From positions 1-18,626 of the forward strand of contig CAYQCL010000040.1 in the NCBI GenBank assembly GCA_964416065.1: a stretch of DNA of 18,626 nt, in the 5' to 3' direction. The notes under the pieces are model-generated. The model was not told where the DNA came from. It saw only the letters and a program-made list of their open reading frames with translations, and ran no database searches. The stretch comes from Limiplasma sp964416065. Its GTDB lineage: Bacteria; Bacillota; Clostridia; Christensenellales; Aristaeellaceae. Positions 7,396 through 14,819 of the stretch are shown here, piece by piece. Positions within the stretch are counted from its first letter, which is position 1. The number at the start of each line of letters is the position of its first letter. Made by a program: the position numbers and the translations under genes.

Positions 7396-7407
7396 TGTAG
7401 ATCTACA
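7396..7407. promoter_or_regulatory. 12-bp perfect palindrome ahead of the sigma gene
   Basis: TGTAGATCTACA lies immediately before the ribosome site of the sigma factor gene. It may be an operator or an RNA element near the leader; no recognisable -10/-35 pair was found around it. Confidence 0.3.
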
Positions 7408-7420
7408 AGGGGTGATGATT

Positions 7421-7876
7421 TTGGAGAAAGAGGCTTTTGTTCAGCGGATCGACGATCTAGCCGATACGATGTGGTGCATCGCATACAGCATATTGCGCAA
7501 CCGTGAGGACTGCAAGGACGCTTTGCAGGAAACCGCGCTGAAGGCATGGTCGAAGCGGGACAGCCTGCGTGACCAGGCTTGTTTCCGTCCATGGGTTCTT
7601 CGCATCCTCATCAATGAGTGCCACAACGTTCTTCGCCAATATAAGCGAACCGTTCCCATGGAGGATGTCCCCACGGGCTCCGTCGATCCGCCAGATCCGA
7701 CGCTTCGTCTAACGCTCCTTTCCCTTCCCGAGAAGATTCGCGTGCCTCTGGTTATGCGTCATCTGGAAGGAATGAGCGAACGCGAGATCGCCCAAATCTA
7801 TCACCTGCCGGAATCCACCATCCGCGGACGAATCCACCGTGCCAAAAAAATGCTTAGAAGGGAGTTGGAAGTATGA
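7421..7876 (+). CDS. ECF-type RNA polymerase sigma factor
   Basis: A 151-residue sigma factor with only regions 2 and 4, as in the extracytoplasmic-function group. Region 2 spans about residues 6-55, with DALQETALKAW matching the core-binding helix. Region 4 spans about 97-150, with LPEKIRVPLVMRHLEGMS then EIAQIYHLPESTIRGRIHRA as its helix-turn-helix. The TTG at 7421 is chosen because AAGGGG (7407-7412) is eight bases away; the in-frame GTG 7412 and ATG 7415 overlap or crowd that site. Its stop overlaps the next gene's start as ATGA, so the two are translationally coupled, the usual arrangement for a sigma and its anti-sigma factor. It probably drives its own operon, but its promoter motif is not evident. 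Confidence 0.9.
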   Translation: MEKEAFVQRIDDLADTMWCIAYSILRNREDCKDALQETALKAWSKRDSLRDQACFRPWVLRILINECHNVLRQYKRTVPMEDVPTGSVDPPDPTLRLTLLSLPEKIRVPLVMRHLEGMSEREIAQIYHLPESTIRGRIHRAKKMLRRELEV

Positions 7877-8964
7877 GCAGACGGGAGTGGGAACCTCAAA
7901 ACCTCGAGGATGCCTTCGTGCCTATGCCGGAGGATGTACGCGTTTCGCTGCTGCGTGCGGCCGGCTCCGTAAAGGAGGAGGAACCGAAGATGAAACGAAT
8001 AACCATGCGCAGCGTGCTGATTGCAGCGCTTATTCTCATCGCGATGACAGCCGTGGCTCTGGCGGCCGGAGAACTGCTTGGATGGACGGATTTTCTGACC
8101 CAGGATTACAGCATCACCGTGCCCAAAGCGGCACAGGATGCTCTTGAAGAAACCCAAACACAGACCTTTGAGGTCGGCCCGCTTAGCTTCTCTGTGCGTC
8201 AGCGGATCTGTGACGGCCACATCGCCGTCGCGGCCACCGGAACCCGCGCCACAGACGGAAGCCAGGCGCTCTATGTGCCCAGCATCGACATTCAAGAGGC
8301 CATTGGCACGACTATAGGCGAACGGCTGGGACTGGCGCCCGAAACCACCTGGCCGGAGGCCGCGCAGGCGCTCAACCTGCCCCTTTACAGCGTGCGCTCG
8401 TTGATCGAAGTAGACGACCCCTATTTCCATGGAGAAGCCATGGAGGACGCCATATGGAACGAGGACGGCAGCCTCGTATACCTGAACATGCCGCTGCTTA
8501 ACTCAGACGCGGAGTTCGGCGATACGTTGCCGGTCACCTTCTATCTGAACGCAGCCTCCATCAATCCCGATACAGGCGATGTGCAGGAGCAATGGACACA
8601 GCGTGAGGCGGGCGAAATTCCGGTAAACGGGCTCGTTGCTGAAAGAACCTATCTGCCCGCGGGAGAGGCGGCGGTCGATGGGTTTACGCTGAAAAGCGTT
8701 TTCGCAGAGCAGTATGTGACCGGCGTATATCTGACAGCCGCCTTCACCGCCGACGAGGCCAAGACGGAGGACGACGCCTATCTCCTGTATGAAATTCGCT
8801 TCTTGGACGCGCATGGAACCGCTCTTCCCAGAGGAATGAATCTCTCCGCCTTCTGCGATACGGACGAATTTCCCGAGGTGATACTAAGTGCGATGATCTC
8901 CGCGGACTCGCTGCCGGACAGCCTGCTGCTGGCTTATGGCGATACAATGATTGAGGTAAAGTAA
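7873..8964 (+). CDS. Membrane-anchored putative anti-sigma factor
   Basis: A 363-residue protein: a cytoplasmic N-terminal tail of about 45 residues, one membrane segment at about 47-65 (VLIAALILIAMTAVALAA), and a large extracellular part of some 295 residues. The operon position, overlapping the sigma gene by 4 nt, and the single-pass topology point to an anti-sigma factor, as in RsiV- or DUF4179-like proteins. The N-terminal tail lacks the Cys/His signature of zinc anti-sigma domains, so the sigma-binding mode is unknown. The extracellular part has no motif that I recognise. An internal ATG at 7990 has a strong ribosome site and would make a form starting just before the membrane segment, which would then read as a signal peptide ending ALA. 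Confidence 0.7.
   Translation: MSRREWEPQNLEDAFVPMPEDVRVSLLRAAGSVKEEEPKMKRITMRSVLIAALILIAMTAVALAAGELLGWTDFLTQDYSITVPKAAQDALEETQTQTFEVGPLSFSVRQRICDGHIAVAATGTRATDGSQALYVPSIDIQEAIGTTIGERLGLAPETTWPEAAQALNLPLYSVRSLIEVDDPYFHGEAMEDAIWNEDGSLVYLNMPLLNSDAEFGDTLPVTFYLNAASINPDTGDVQEQWTQREAGEIPVNGLVAERTYLPAGEAAVDGFTLKSVFAEQYVTGVYLTAAFTADEAKTEDDAYLLYEIRFLDAHGTALPRGMNLSAFCDTDEFPEVILSAMISADSLPDSLLLAYGDTMIEVK
7974..7992 (+). promoter_or_regulatory. Strong internal ribosome site and ATG inside the anti-sigma gene
   Basis: GGAGGAGGAA (7974-7983) lies eight bases before the in-frame ATG at 7990-7992. The spacing is ideal and the site is stronger than that of the annotated start at 7873. It may be real or simply the codons of the acidic KEEE stretch. 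Confidence 0.35.
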
Positions 8965-8974
8965 GGTGATAGCA

Positions 8975-10192
8975 TTGCGCAGAAAAGGAAAAATGCTTCT
9001 ATGTGCCATTTTGGCGGCATGTCTGCTGAGATTTTCCTCCGCGTGCGCGCAAACCCAGCCGCTGATTGATTCGACGTATAGCACGGACAGCGTCTCGTGG
9101 TTCAGAGCCAACGCACCCTCCGTTCAGCGCACAAACGGGCCGGACATGACAACAATGAGTGTGCAGGAAATACTAGCCGCGCTTCAGGGCGAAAACCCGC
9201 CCGACGTTATCATGCTCAACAGCGATTACTGCGACCTCTCCACTCTGTTGAAGAGCGGGCTTCTCGCCGACCTGAGTGGAAACGACTCGATTCGCGGGGC
9301 AAACGAGCGGCTGTACGAACCGATTCGGAAGCTGCTTTGCGCGGAAGACGGACGAATTCTGGCCGTGCCCGTGCGCCTGTCCGCCTATCCCGTCTACTGG
9401 AACCATGAGGCATGGGAGGCGGCCGGCCTTGCCGAAAGCGACGTTCCACAAAGCTTCGAAGAGCTGCTCAGCTTTCTTGAGTCATGGACGGAACGCATCC
9501 GCCGGAGCCCCGAAAAGCTGATCAGCGTCAACAGCTTTTCCGCAAGCCTTGGCTATCCCCCTTATGGCAAAACCACCTATGCCCTGTGGCTGACGGATGT
9601 GCTGCTCACGTGCTGGGAGATACAGGCGAATGAAAATCCCGTTTCCTTTGACAGCGCTGAATTCATCATGCTGGCACAGCGCACAAGGGACGTCGCGAAG
9701 GCTCTGACCGATGTCGAGCCGGCGAGGCGTGGGTCGCTTTCACTCTTTGACAGCTGTCTATGGGGCGGCAAGCCCAAGGACGATCATACCTACGCTTGCA
9801 TATTGCCCATGCGGCTCCGAACGGATCAGCCTGCTTTGGTACGCGGTCATCTGGAGGTGCTGGTCGTGCGTGAAGGGAGCGCCTACGCGCAGGAGTGCAT
9901 AGAATATTTGGAGCATACCTTGAGCGTGCCCGGCTTCATGTCCAGAAAAGAATACATGCTTTTTAAGGATTACGCGGCAGGTCCTGCGGCTTCAGCGTCC
10001 ACCAGGAAAAGCGCCGATTCCGTCAGCGCCGCATGGCTTAATGCCTATGCACCGGAAATACTGTTCTTCTACCAGCCCGTGTTCTTCCCCAGGGACGCGG
10101 CAGGCAAGCGGGAAAAGGCCGTGCTGGACTTTGCCGCAGGCACGATTGATCCGGAGACATTTGCGCGAGCATTGGACAGCGCGCTGAAATAG
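8975..10192 (+). CDS. Extracellular solute-binding protein (ABC family 1-like)
   Basis: About 405 residues. An N-terminal export signal (basic MRRKGK, hydrophobic core, then SSACAQ) could end in a lipidated cysteine, though the residue at -3 is Ser where lipoproteins normally have Leu; signal peptidase I cleavage is the alternative. The segment VPVRLSAYPVYWNHEAWEAA (ending near residue 148) followed by VPQSFEELLSFLESW is typical of family 1 sugar-binding components of ABC importers. The TTG at 8975 is preferred because AAGGTG ends seven bases before it; the in-frame GTG at 8966 overlaps that site. It follows the anti-sigma gene with almost no gap and is the last gene of the operon. No permease or ATPase is present, so it may act as a sensor or pair with distant components. 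Confidence 0.75.
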   Translation: MRRKGKMLLCAILAACLLRFSSACAQTQPLIDSTYSTDSVSWFRANAPSVQRTNGPDMTTMSVQEILAALQGENPPDVIMLNSDYCDLSTLLKSGLLADLSGNDSIRGANERLYEPIRKLLCAEDGRILAVPVRLSAYPVYWNHEAWEAAGLAESDVPQSFEELLSFLESWTERIRRSPEKLISVNSFSASLGYPPYGKTTYALWLTDVLLTCWEIQANENPVSFDSAEFIMLAQRTRDVAKALTDVEPARRGSLSLFDSCLWGGKPKDDHTYACILPMRLRTDQPALVRGHLEVLVVREGSAYAQECIEYLEHTLSVPGFMSRKEYMLFKDYAAGPAASASTRKSADSVSAAWLNAYAPEILFFYQPVFFPRDAAGKREKAVLDFAAGTIDPETFARALDSALK

Positions 10193-10216
10193 TCCTCTTT
10201 TGAAGGACAGGCGATT

Positions 10217-10246
10217 AAAAGGGAGAGCCGCTGTCGCGGCTCTCCC
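10217..10246 (-). terminator. Terminator of the DUF512-der operon
   Basis: Perfect 11-bp stem, GGGAGAGCCGC (10221-10231) and its complement at 10236-10246, with a TGTC loop. On the minus strand it is followed by TTTTAATC. The plus-strand tail is not T-rich, so it mainly ends der. Confidence 0.75.
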
Positions 10247-10271
10247 AGGATGTAAAGAACTTCAATGAACT

Positions 10272-10301
10272 GCGGCGTCAGCCTGTTCCAGCTGGCGCCG
10301 C
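10272..10301. terminator. Hairpin between convergent operons
   Basis: GCGGCGTCAGC (10272-10282) pairs over all 11 positions, one G-U, with GCTGGCGCCGC (10291-10301); loop of eight bases. Only three T follow on the plus strand, so it is a weak terminator for the sigma operon or a transcript-end stabiliser. Its minus-strand sequence resembles the hairpin at 1365-1394. Confidence 0.45.
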
Positions 10302-10316
10302 TTTCAGAACGCCGCG

Positions 10317-11648
10317 TCATTCCTTTGTCTTCTCCCTGAGAATGAAGCGAATCGGCGTACCAACAAAGCCAAAGCTCTTACGGAAATGGTTTTCCAGGTA
10401 GCGCTCGTAGGCGAAGTGCATCAATTCCTCATGATTGATGAAGAGAACAAAGGTCGGCGGGCAGACGCCTTGCTGGGTAGCATAGTATATCTTGAGCCTT
10501 CTGCCGCCGGACATGGGCGGCTGGAGGCTCGCTTGCGCGTCAGCCAGCGCTTCGTTGAGCACGCCGGTGGGGACGCGCTTGGTATACTGCGCATAGGCGC
10601 TCTTGACAGCCTCAAGCACCGTATTTACCCTCTGCCCCGTCAAGGCCGAGAGGAACAGAACAGGCGCGTAGCTCATGAATTTCAGGTCATTGAGCACCTT
10701 CTTACGAAATGCCTCCATGGTATTTGTATCCTTCTCAACGGCGTCCCACTTGTTGACCACCACGATCACGGCCTTGCCCGAATTTAAAATCAGGCCCGCG
10801 ATCTTGGTATCCTGCTCGGTCACGCCTGTCTGCGCGTCGATCAATAGGAGGGCCACGTCGCAGCGGTCGATGGCGGCGATGGAGCGCAGGACGCTGTAAC
10901 GCTCAAGCGATTCATCCTCCACGGCCTTTTTCTTGCGCATACCAGCGGTGTCAATGATATTGAAGCGCGTGCCGTCCGCATCCATAAAGAATGTGTCGAT
11001 CGCGTCACGCGTAGTGCCGGGAATATCGCTCACCATGGTTCGCTCCTGGCCCAGGAGCCTGTTGCAAAGCGAGCTTTTGCCCACGTTGGGACGGCCCACC
11101 AGCGCAAGCTGGATCACATGGGCCTCGTCCTCCTGCTCGTCAGGCTCGGGCGGCGGCAGGCGCTTGACGATCTCCTCCAAGAGGTCACCCAGCCCCAGCA
11201 TATTGGTGCTGCTGATGGCGATAGGATCGCCCAGGCCGAGATTGTAGTACTCGTAGAGTTGATCCTCAAGCCCCTTGTGATCCATCTTGTTGACCACGAG
11301 AAGAAGCGGCTTGTGCGTGCGGCGCAGATAATTCGCGACGTCCTCATCCTCGTTGGTCATCCCCGCGCGGCCGTCGCAAAAGAAGCAGATCACGTCCGCC
11401 GTATCCATGGCGATTTCAGCCTGACGACGCATCTGGGACAAAAGCACGTCCTCGCTGCGCATATCCAGTCCGCCCGTATCCACCATGCTGAATCGGCGGC
11501 CCATCCATTCTACATCCGCGTACACGCGGTCGCGGGTCACGCCAGGCACGTCCTCCACAATGGAAATACGGTGTCCGGCAATCTTGTTAAAAAAGGTCGA
11601 TTTGCCCACGTTCGGGCGACCAACGATGGCCACAAGCGGCTTTGCCAT
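10317..11648 (-). CDS. der: Ribosome biogenesis GTPase Der (EngA)
   Basis: Essential tandem GTPase needed for assembly of the 50S ribosomal subunit. The 443-residue length is normal. First G domain: GRPNVGKST at residues 10-18, DTGG near 57, NKMD near 120. Second G domain: GRPNVGKSS near 185, DTAGMRKK near 235, NKWD near 300. The C-terminal KH-like domain covers about 350-440 and ends in the usual basic tail (FILREKTKE). The start has GAGGAGGAACC just upstream. It lies 14 nt after the DUF512 gene, a pairing common in Bacillota. In many of these genomes plsY follows; here it does not. Confidence 0.97.
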   Translation of the reverse strand: MAKPLVAIVGRPNVGKSTFFNKIAGHRISIVEDVPGVTRDRVYADVEWMGRRFSMVDTGGLDMRSEDVLLSQMRRQAEIAMDTADVICFFCDGRAGMTNEDEDVANYLRRTHKPLLLVVNKMDHKGLEDQLYEYYNLGLGDPIAISSTNMLGLGDLLEEIVKRLPPPEPDEQEDEAHVIQLALVGRPNVGKSSLCNRLLGQERTMVSDIPGTTRDAIDTFFMDADGTRFNIIDTAGMRKKKAVEDESLERYSVLRSIAAIDRCDVALLLIDAQTGVTEQDTKIAGLILNSGKAVIVVVNKWDAVEKDTNTMEAFRKKVLNDLKFMSYAPVLFLSALTGQRVNTVLEAVKSAYAQYTKRVPTGVLNEALADAQASLQPPMSGGRRLKIYYATQQGVCPPTFVLFINHEELMHFAYERYLENHFRKSFGFVGTPIRFILREKTKE

Positions 11649-11662
11649 GGTTCCTCCTCTTT

Positions 11663-12988
11663 CTAGTCCTCAAATCGCCCACGAAGGGCGTCATAGAAGG
11701 CTTGTCCGTCGTTATCAATCACATGTACGGGCAGTGGCGCACGCGCTCGGAATTCATCAATGTGCATGTCGTCAAGGAAAAGATCGCGCTCATGGCGGAG
11801 CATGACCGAGCAGAGCAAAATCTCATCCGCCCCCTCGACAGCCTCTGGCGTAAGAGCTTCCAACACATTGCCGCCGGTAAGCAGCCCCGTGACCGTGACC
11901 GTCTCCCCGAAGAAACGGTTTTGAATCGGCAGGATTTTTATCCCGACGCCCCTTGGTGCAAAGCGCTCCGCGAACCGTCGCATGTGCGGCGCGGCGCTCA
12001 CGCCGGTAGGAATCGCGTACACTTTTTGAGGGAACGTCTCTTCCCCGCCGTATAGCTTCTCCATCCGCTCCGCGTCCTCGAGCTCGCATTCAAAGCGTCG
12101 AAGCAACCCCACGCCGTTTTCGATCTGAGGGAAATCCTCATACCAGGCTTCCGACGGGATCGGTCGTCCCGCGATGCAGAAAAATTCGTCGCTGGGAAAG
12201 GCAAACGTCGTACCCAGCTCCCTGCGGCACGCCTCCTGGAACGGAGCGAGCCTGTCCAGAAGCGCACATGCCTCCTCGCGCGTAAAGCAACGCAGCGGGG
12301 CAAGGCCGTCACGGAATTTGGTCAGGCCGACTGGCACCATCGCGACCGTCTGCGCCGCCGGCGTCAGAGAGCGCAAATCCTTCAGCGTACGCGTCAATTC
12401 ATCCCCGTCGTTCCACCCTGGGCAGACCACGATCTGGCAATGAAATTTGATACCCGCGTCCTTCAGCCGCGTGAGACGCCGCATAATATCGCCCGCGTGG
12501 CGGTTGTTCATCATGCGGCAGCGAAGCTCCGGATTGGTGGTATGGACACTGATATATAGCGGCGACGCCCTACGGCGGATGATGCGGTCAAACTCATCCT
12601 CACTAACATTGGTCAGGGTGACGAAATTGCCCATCATCAACGAAAAGCGCCAGTCGTCATCCTTGACATAAAGCGTTTTTCGCAGCTTGGGCGGCATCTG
12701 CGCGATAAAGCAGAAGATGCAATTGTTATAGCAGGTACGCGGCTTGAGCGCCATGGTTTCTCCAAAATGCAGTCCAAGCGGCTCTCCCTCCCGCTTGCGG
12801 ATATCAATCACAAGCGGTTTTCCTTCGCGCGTCAGCTCCATGCGAACCCTGTCTCCTGCAATCAACGCCTGATAATCAATTTCATCCCGCACGTCTTCCT
12901 CGTTGAGGCTGATGAGGATATCGCCCGCACGCAAGCCGTGCCTCTGTGCGACAGAGCACGGCTCCACTCGCGTGATCTCATGCCGCAT
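11663..12988 (-). CDS. DUF512 protein: PDZ and radical-SAM-like domains
   Basis: A 441-residue protein of unknown reaction. Residues 1 to about 60 form a PDZ-like domain (RHGLRAGDILISLNEEDV). The cluster C86-x3-C90-x2-C93 (CYNNCIFCF) is the [4Fe-4S]-binding signature of radical SAM enzymes, followed by segments such as YISVHTTNPELR, and the C-terminal half is the DUF512 domain. Family members occur next to der in many Bacillota; a role in ribosome or envelope physiology is guessed, not shown. The ATG at 12988 is chosen because GGGAGG lies seven bases upstream; an in-frame TTG at 13021 would add 11 residues that other members would not need. Confidence 0.9.
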   Translation of the reverse strand: MRHEITRVEPCSVAQRHGLRAGDILISLNEEDVRDEIDYQALIAGDRVRMELTREGKPLVIDIRKREGEPLGLHFGETMALKPRTCYNNCIFCFIAQMPPKLRKTLYVKDDDWRFSLMMGNFVTLTNVSEDEFDRIIRRRASPLYISVHTTNPELRCRMMNNRHAGDIMRRLTRLKDAGIKFHCQIVVCPGWNDGDELTRTLKDLRSLTPAAQTVAMVPVGLTKFRDGLAPLRCFTREEACALLDRLAPFQEACRRELGTTFAFPSDEFFCIAGRPIPSEAWYEDFPQIENGVGLLRRFECELEDAERMEKLYGGEETFPQKVYAIPTGVSAAPHMRRFAERFAPRGVGIKILPIQNRFFGETVTVTGLLTGGNVLEALTPEAVEGADEILLCSVMLRHERDLFLDDMHIDEFRARAPLPVHVIDNDGQAFYDALRGRFED

Positions 12989-13026
12989 GCGAAACCCTCC
13001 CTTCACCGCAAAAAATAACATTTTGT

Positions 13027-13055
13027 ATTATGCCCTGAATTCGTCGGGAAGTCAA
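13027..13055 (-). promoter_or_regulatory. Promoter of DUF512-der
   Basis: Minus strand -35 TTGACT (13050-13055) and -10 CATAAT (13027-13032) with a 17-bp spacer, about 40 bp ahead of the DUF512 start at 12988. The -10 lies just upstream of the alternative start at 13021, so a transcript from here would begin at or beyond that codon, supporting the shorter protein. Confidence 0.7.
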
Positions 13056-13063
13056 GTTTCGTA

Positions 13064-13092
13064 TTGGAAAACCCCGCGTTTTGTGCTATCAT
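13064..13092 (+). promoter_or_regulatory. Promoter of esterase-tlyA
   Basis: -35 TTGGAA (13064-13069) and -10 TATCAT (13087-13092) with a 17-bp spacer, about 40 bp ahead of the esterase start. It lies back to back with the DUF512-der promoter, the -35 boxes being eight bases apart. Confidence 0.6.
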
Positions 13093-13130
13093 AACGGAAG
13101 CATTGTTACCAACAAAGGGAGGCATCCTTG

Positions 13131-13916
13131 ATGATCTTTTCCGATTTTCATTTTTTCAGCGAGGCCTTAGGAATCCAGACGGCGGCCTACGTACTCATGC
13201 CCGAGCCGAAGGTGATGGCGCAGTCCGCTAAGCCCCTGCCCGTGTTGTATCTTCTGCATGGTCTGAGCGATGATCACACCATGTGGCTCAGGCAGACACG
13301 CCTGGAGCAGTATAGCCGTCTCTATCGCGTCTGCGTGGTAATGCCGGCGGCGAACCGCTCTTTTTATATGGACATGGCGCACGGCGCAAAATACGATACC
13401 TTTATCGCTGAGGAGCTTCCAAGCGTGATCGAACGGTACTTCCCCGTCAGCCGCAAGCGCGACGGACGCTTTGCCGCCGGTCTTTCCATGGGCGGCTACG
13501 GCGCGATGAAGCTGGGGCTTACGCGGCCAACCCGCTATGCGGCCGTTGCCAGTATGTCCGGCGCACTGGAGATGGAAAACAGCTATGATACGCGGCTCAA
13601 CCGCGACGAGGGCTTCCTTCATGAGTTGGACGGCATCTACGGCGGCGAGTCTCAGCTCAAGCGCGGGCGCGGAAATCTGAGCAGCCTGGCGGAAAGGCTG
13701 GCAAGGACGCCGGATCGCGCCCCGCGGATGTATATCGCCTGCGGAACCGAGGATTTCCTCTTTGAGGCCAACCAAAGCTTTGTCGAGCGTTTCGGAGCCC
13801 GTCTGCCCATTGAATATCATACCGAGCCCGGCGCGCATACATGGGATTTCTGGGATCGTCATATCAAAAACGTGCTTGACTGGCTGCCGCTTGAAAAGGC
13901 AGAGGGCGTATGGTAA
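13131..13916 (+). CDS. Alpha/beta-hydrolase, esterase D family
   Basis: A 261-residue cytoplasmic serine hydrolase of the esterase D/S-formylglutathione hydrolase/acetyl-xylan esterase type. Seen: LPVLYLLHGLSDD oxyanion region near residue 40, nucleophile motif GLSMGGYG with Ser near 119, a likely acid Asp in GTEDFLFEAN near 207, and the catalytic His in PGAHTWDFW near 235. Natural substrate cannot be told. The ATG at 13131 has AAAGGGAGG at proper spacing; an in-frame TTG at 13128 is less well placed. It overlaps the start of tlyA by 7 nt, so the two are co-translated. Confidence 0.88.
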   Translation: MIFSDFHFFSEALGIQTAAYVLMPEPKVMAQSAKPLPVLYLLHGLSDDHTMWLRQTRLEQYSRLYRVCVVMPAANRSFYMDMAHGAKYDTFIAEELPSVIERYFPVSRKRDGRFAAGLSMGGYGAMKLGLTRPTRYAAVASMSGALEMENSYDTRLNRDEGFLHELDGIYGGESQLKRGRGNLSSLAERLARTPDRAPRMYIACGTEDFLFEANQSFVERFGARLPIEYHTEPGAHTWDFWDRHIKNVLDWLPLEKAEGVW

Positions 13917-14737
13917 AAAAGCGCACGGCGATCGAGCGTCTGATCAGCGAGGGTTTCTTTGAAAGCAAGGAGGCGGCGCTTCCCTACCTGATGAGCGGCG
14001 CGGTATACTGCGGTGCGCATCCCGTCTCAAACGGCGGACAGCTTGTGCCCATAGACAAGCCCATGAATGTACGCGGCCTTTTTGACCGCTACTTAAGTAA
14101 GGGCGGCTATAAGCTTGAAAGCGCAATCCGCGATTTTCATATTTCCGTCCAGGGGCGCGTGTGCATCGACGCGGGCGCGTGTACAGGCGGATTCACGGAC
14201 TGCCTTGTCAAGCACGGCGCGGCGCTTGTCTATGCCGTGGAGGTTGGTTTTGGTCAGCTTGCAGGCACGCTTGCGCAGGATAGCCGCGTGGTCAATCTGG
14301 AAAGGACGAACCTCGGAGACGAGAAACTGCTCGCTCTCTCCCCCAGTCCCACGCTTGGCAGCGTAGATCTGAGCTACCTGTCGCTTGTTAAGGCCGTGCC
14401 TCAGTACCGCGCCATTATGCGCGCCCAAGGAGAGCTGATCTGTCTGGTCAAGCCGTTGTTTGAAACGGATGATCCCGCAGCCCGACGCTCCGGCGAGATC
14501 TCCCAGGAAAGCTACGCGCCGCTCCTGCGCCGCCTGACCGATACGCTGAACGCCCAGGAAAGCACGCATGTCGTAGGTGTGACCCACAGCCCTGTCACGG
14601 GAAACAACGGAACGCGTGAATTTTTTCTGCATGTCCGCTTTGGCGCGGGCTCGTGGCCGGCCGTAACGGACGAGGCGATCTCCCAGGCCGTTTCCCGCGT
14701 TCTGAAGCTGCCCAAATACCACAAGGAAATGTTCTGA
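13910..14737 (+). CDS. tlyA: TlyA-family rRNA 2'-O-methyltransferase
   Basis: Expected to methylate cytidines of 16S and/or 23S rRNA on the 2'-OH using S-adenosylmethionine. 275 residues, as usual. The N-terminal S4 RNA-binding domain covers about residues 1-60, and the FtsJ-like domain the rest. The K-D-K-E set is kept: Lys in GGYKLESA near 66, Asp in VDLSYLSL near 152, Lys in LVKPLFE near 180, Glu in GNNGTREF near 237. The SAM loop reads DAGACTGGFTD (usually DIGASTGGFTD), and the segment before VDLSYLSL is shorter than typical, so this is a divergent member. The 'hemolysin' name of this family is historical. Confidence 0.9.
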   Translation: MVKKRTAIERLISEGFFESKEAALPYLMSGAVYCGAHPVSNGGQLVPIDKPMNVRGLFDRYLSKGGYKLESAIRDFHISVQGRVCIDAGACTGGFTDCLVKHGAALVYAVEVGFGQLAGTLAQDSRVVNLERTNLGDEKLLALSPSPTLGSVDLSYLSLVKAVPQYRAIMRAQGELICLVKPLFETDDPAARRSGEISQESYAPLLRRLTDTLNAQESTHVVGVTHSPVTGNNGTREFFLHVRFGAGSWPAVTDEAISQAVSRVLKLPKYHKEMF

Positions 14738-14757
14738 TTCGGGAAGATTTCCATTTT
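14725..14757 (+). terminator. Possible terminator after tlyA
   Basis: GGAAAT (14725-14730) pairs with ATTTCC (14746-14751), with a further TTC/GAA inside, followed by ATTTTTG. The stem is short and starts within the last tlyA codons, so this is tentative. Confidence 0.35.
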
Positions 14758-14766
14758 TGTCTTCGT

Positions 14767-14772
14767 TATAAT
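14767..14772 (+). promoter_or_regulatory. Probable -10 box for the SH3b gene
   Basis: A perfect TATAAT about 48 bp before the SH3b start. No good -35 is seen at 17 bp (AAGATT), so the promoter may need an activator or be weak. Confidence 0.4.
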
Positions 14773-14819
14773 TAGTGACAAGGATCATATCCACCGTTTC
14801 CTCAAAGGAGGCCATACTG

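Noticed and set aside
7412..7420. GTG 7412 or ATG 7415 as sigma factor start
   Set aside because: Both overlap or nearly touch the AAGGGG ribosome site; TTG 7421 has normal spacing.
13167..13862. 231-codon minus-strand open frame
   Set aside because: Antisense shadow of the esterase, which has a clear catalytic motif set.
13910..14737. Hemolysin/toxin role for the TlyA protein
   Set aside because: The family name is historical; the S4 and FtsJ-like domains with K-D-K-E show an rRNA methyltransferase.
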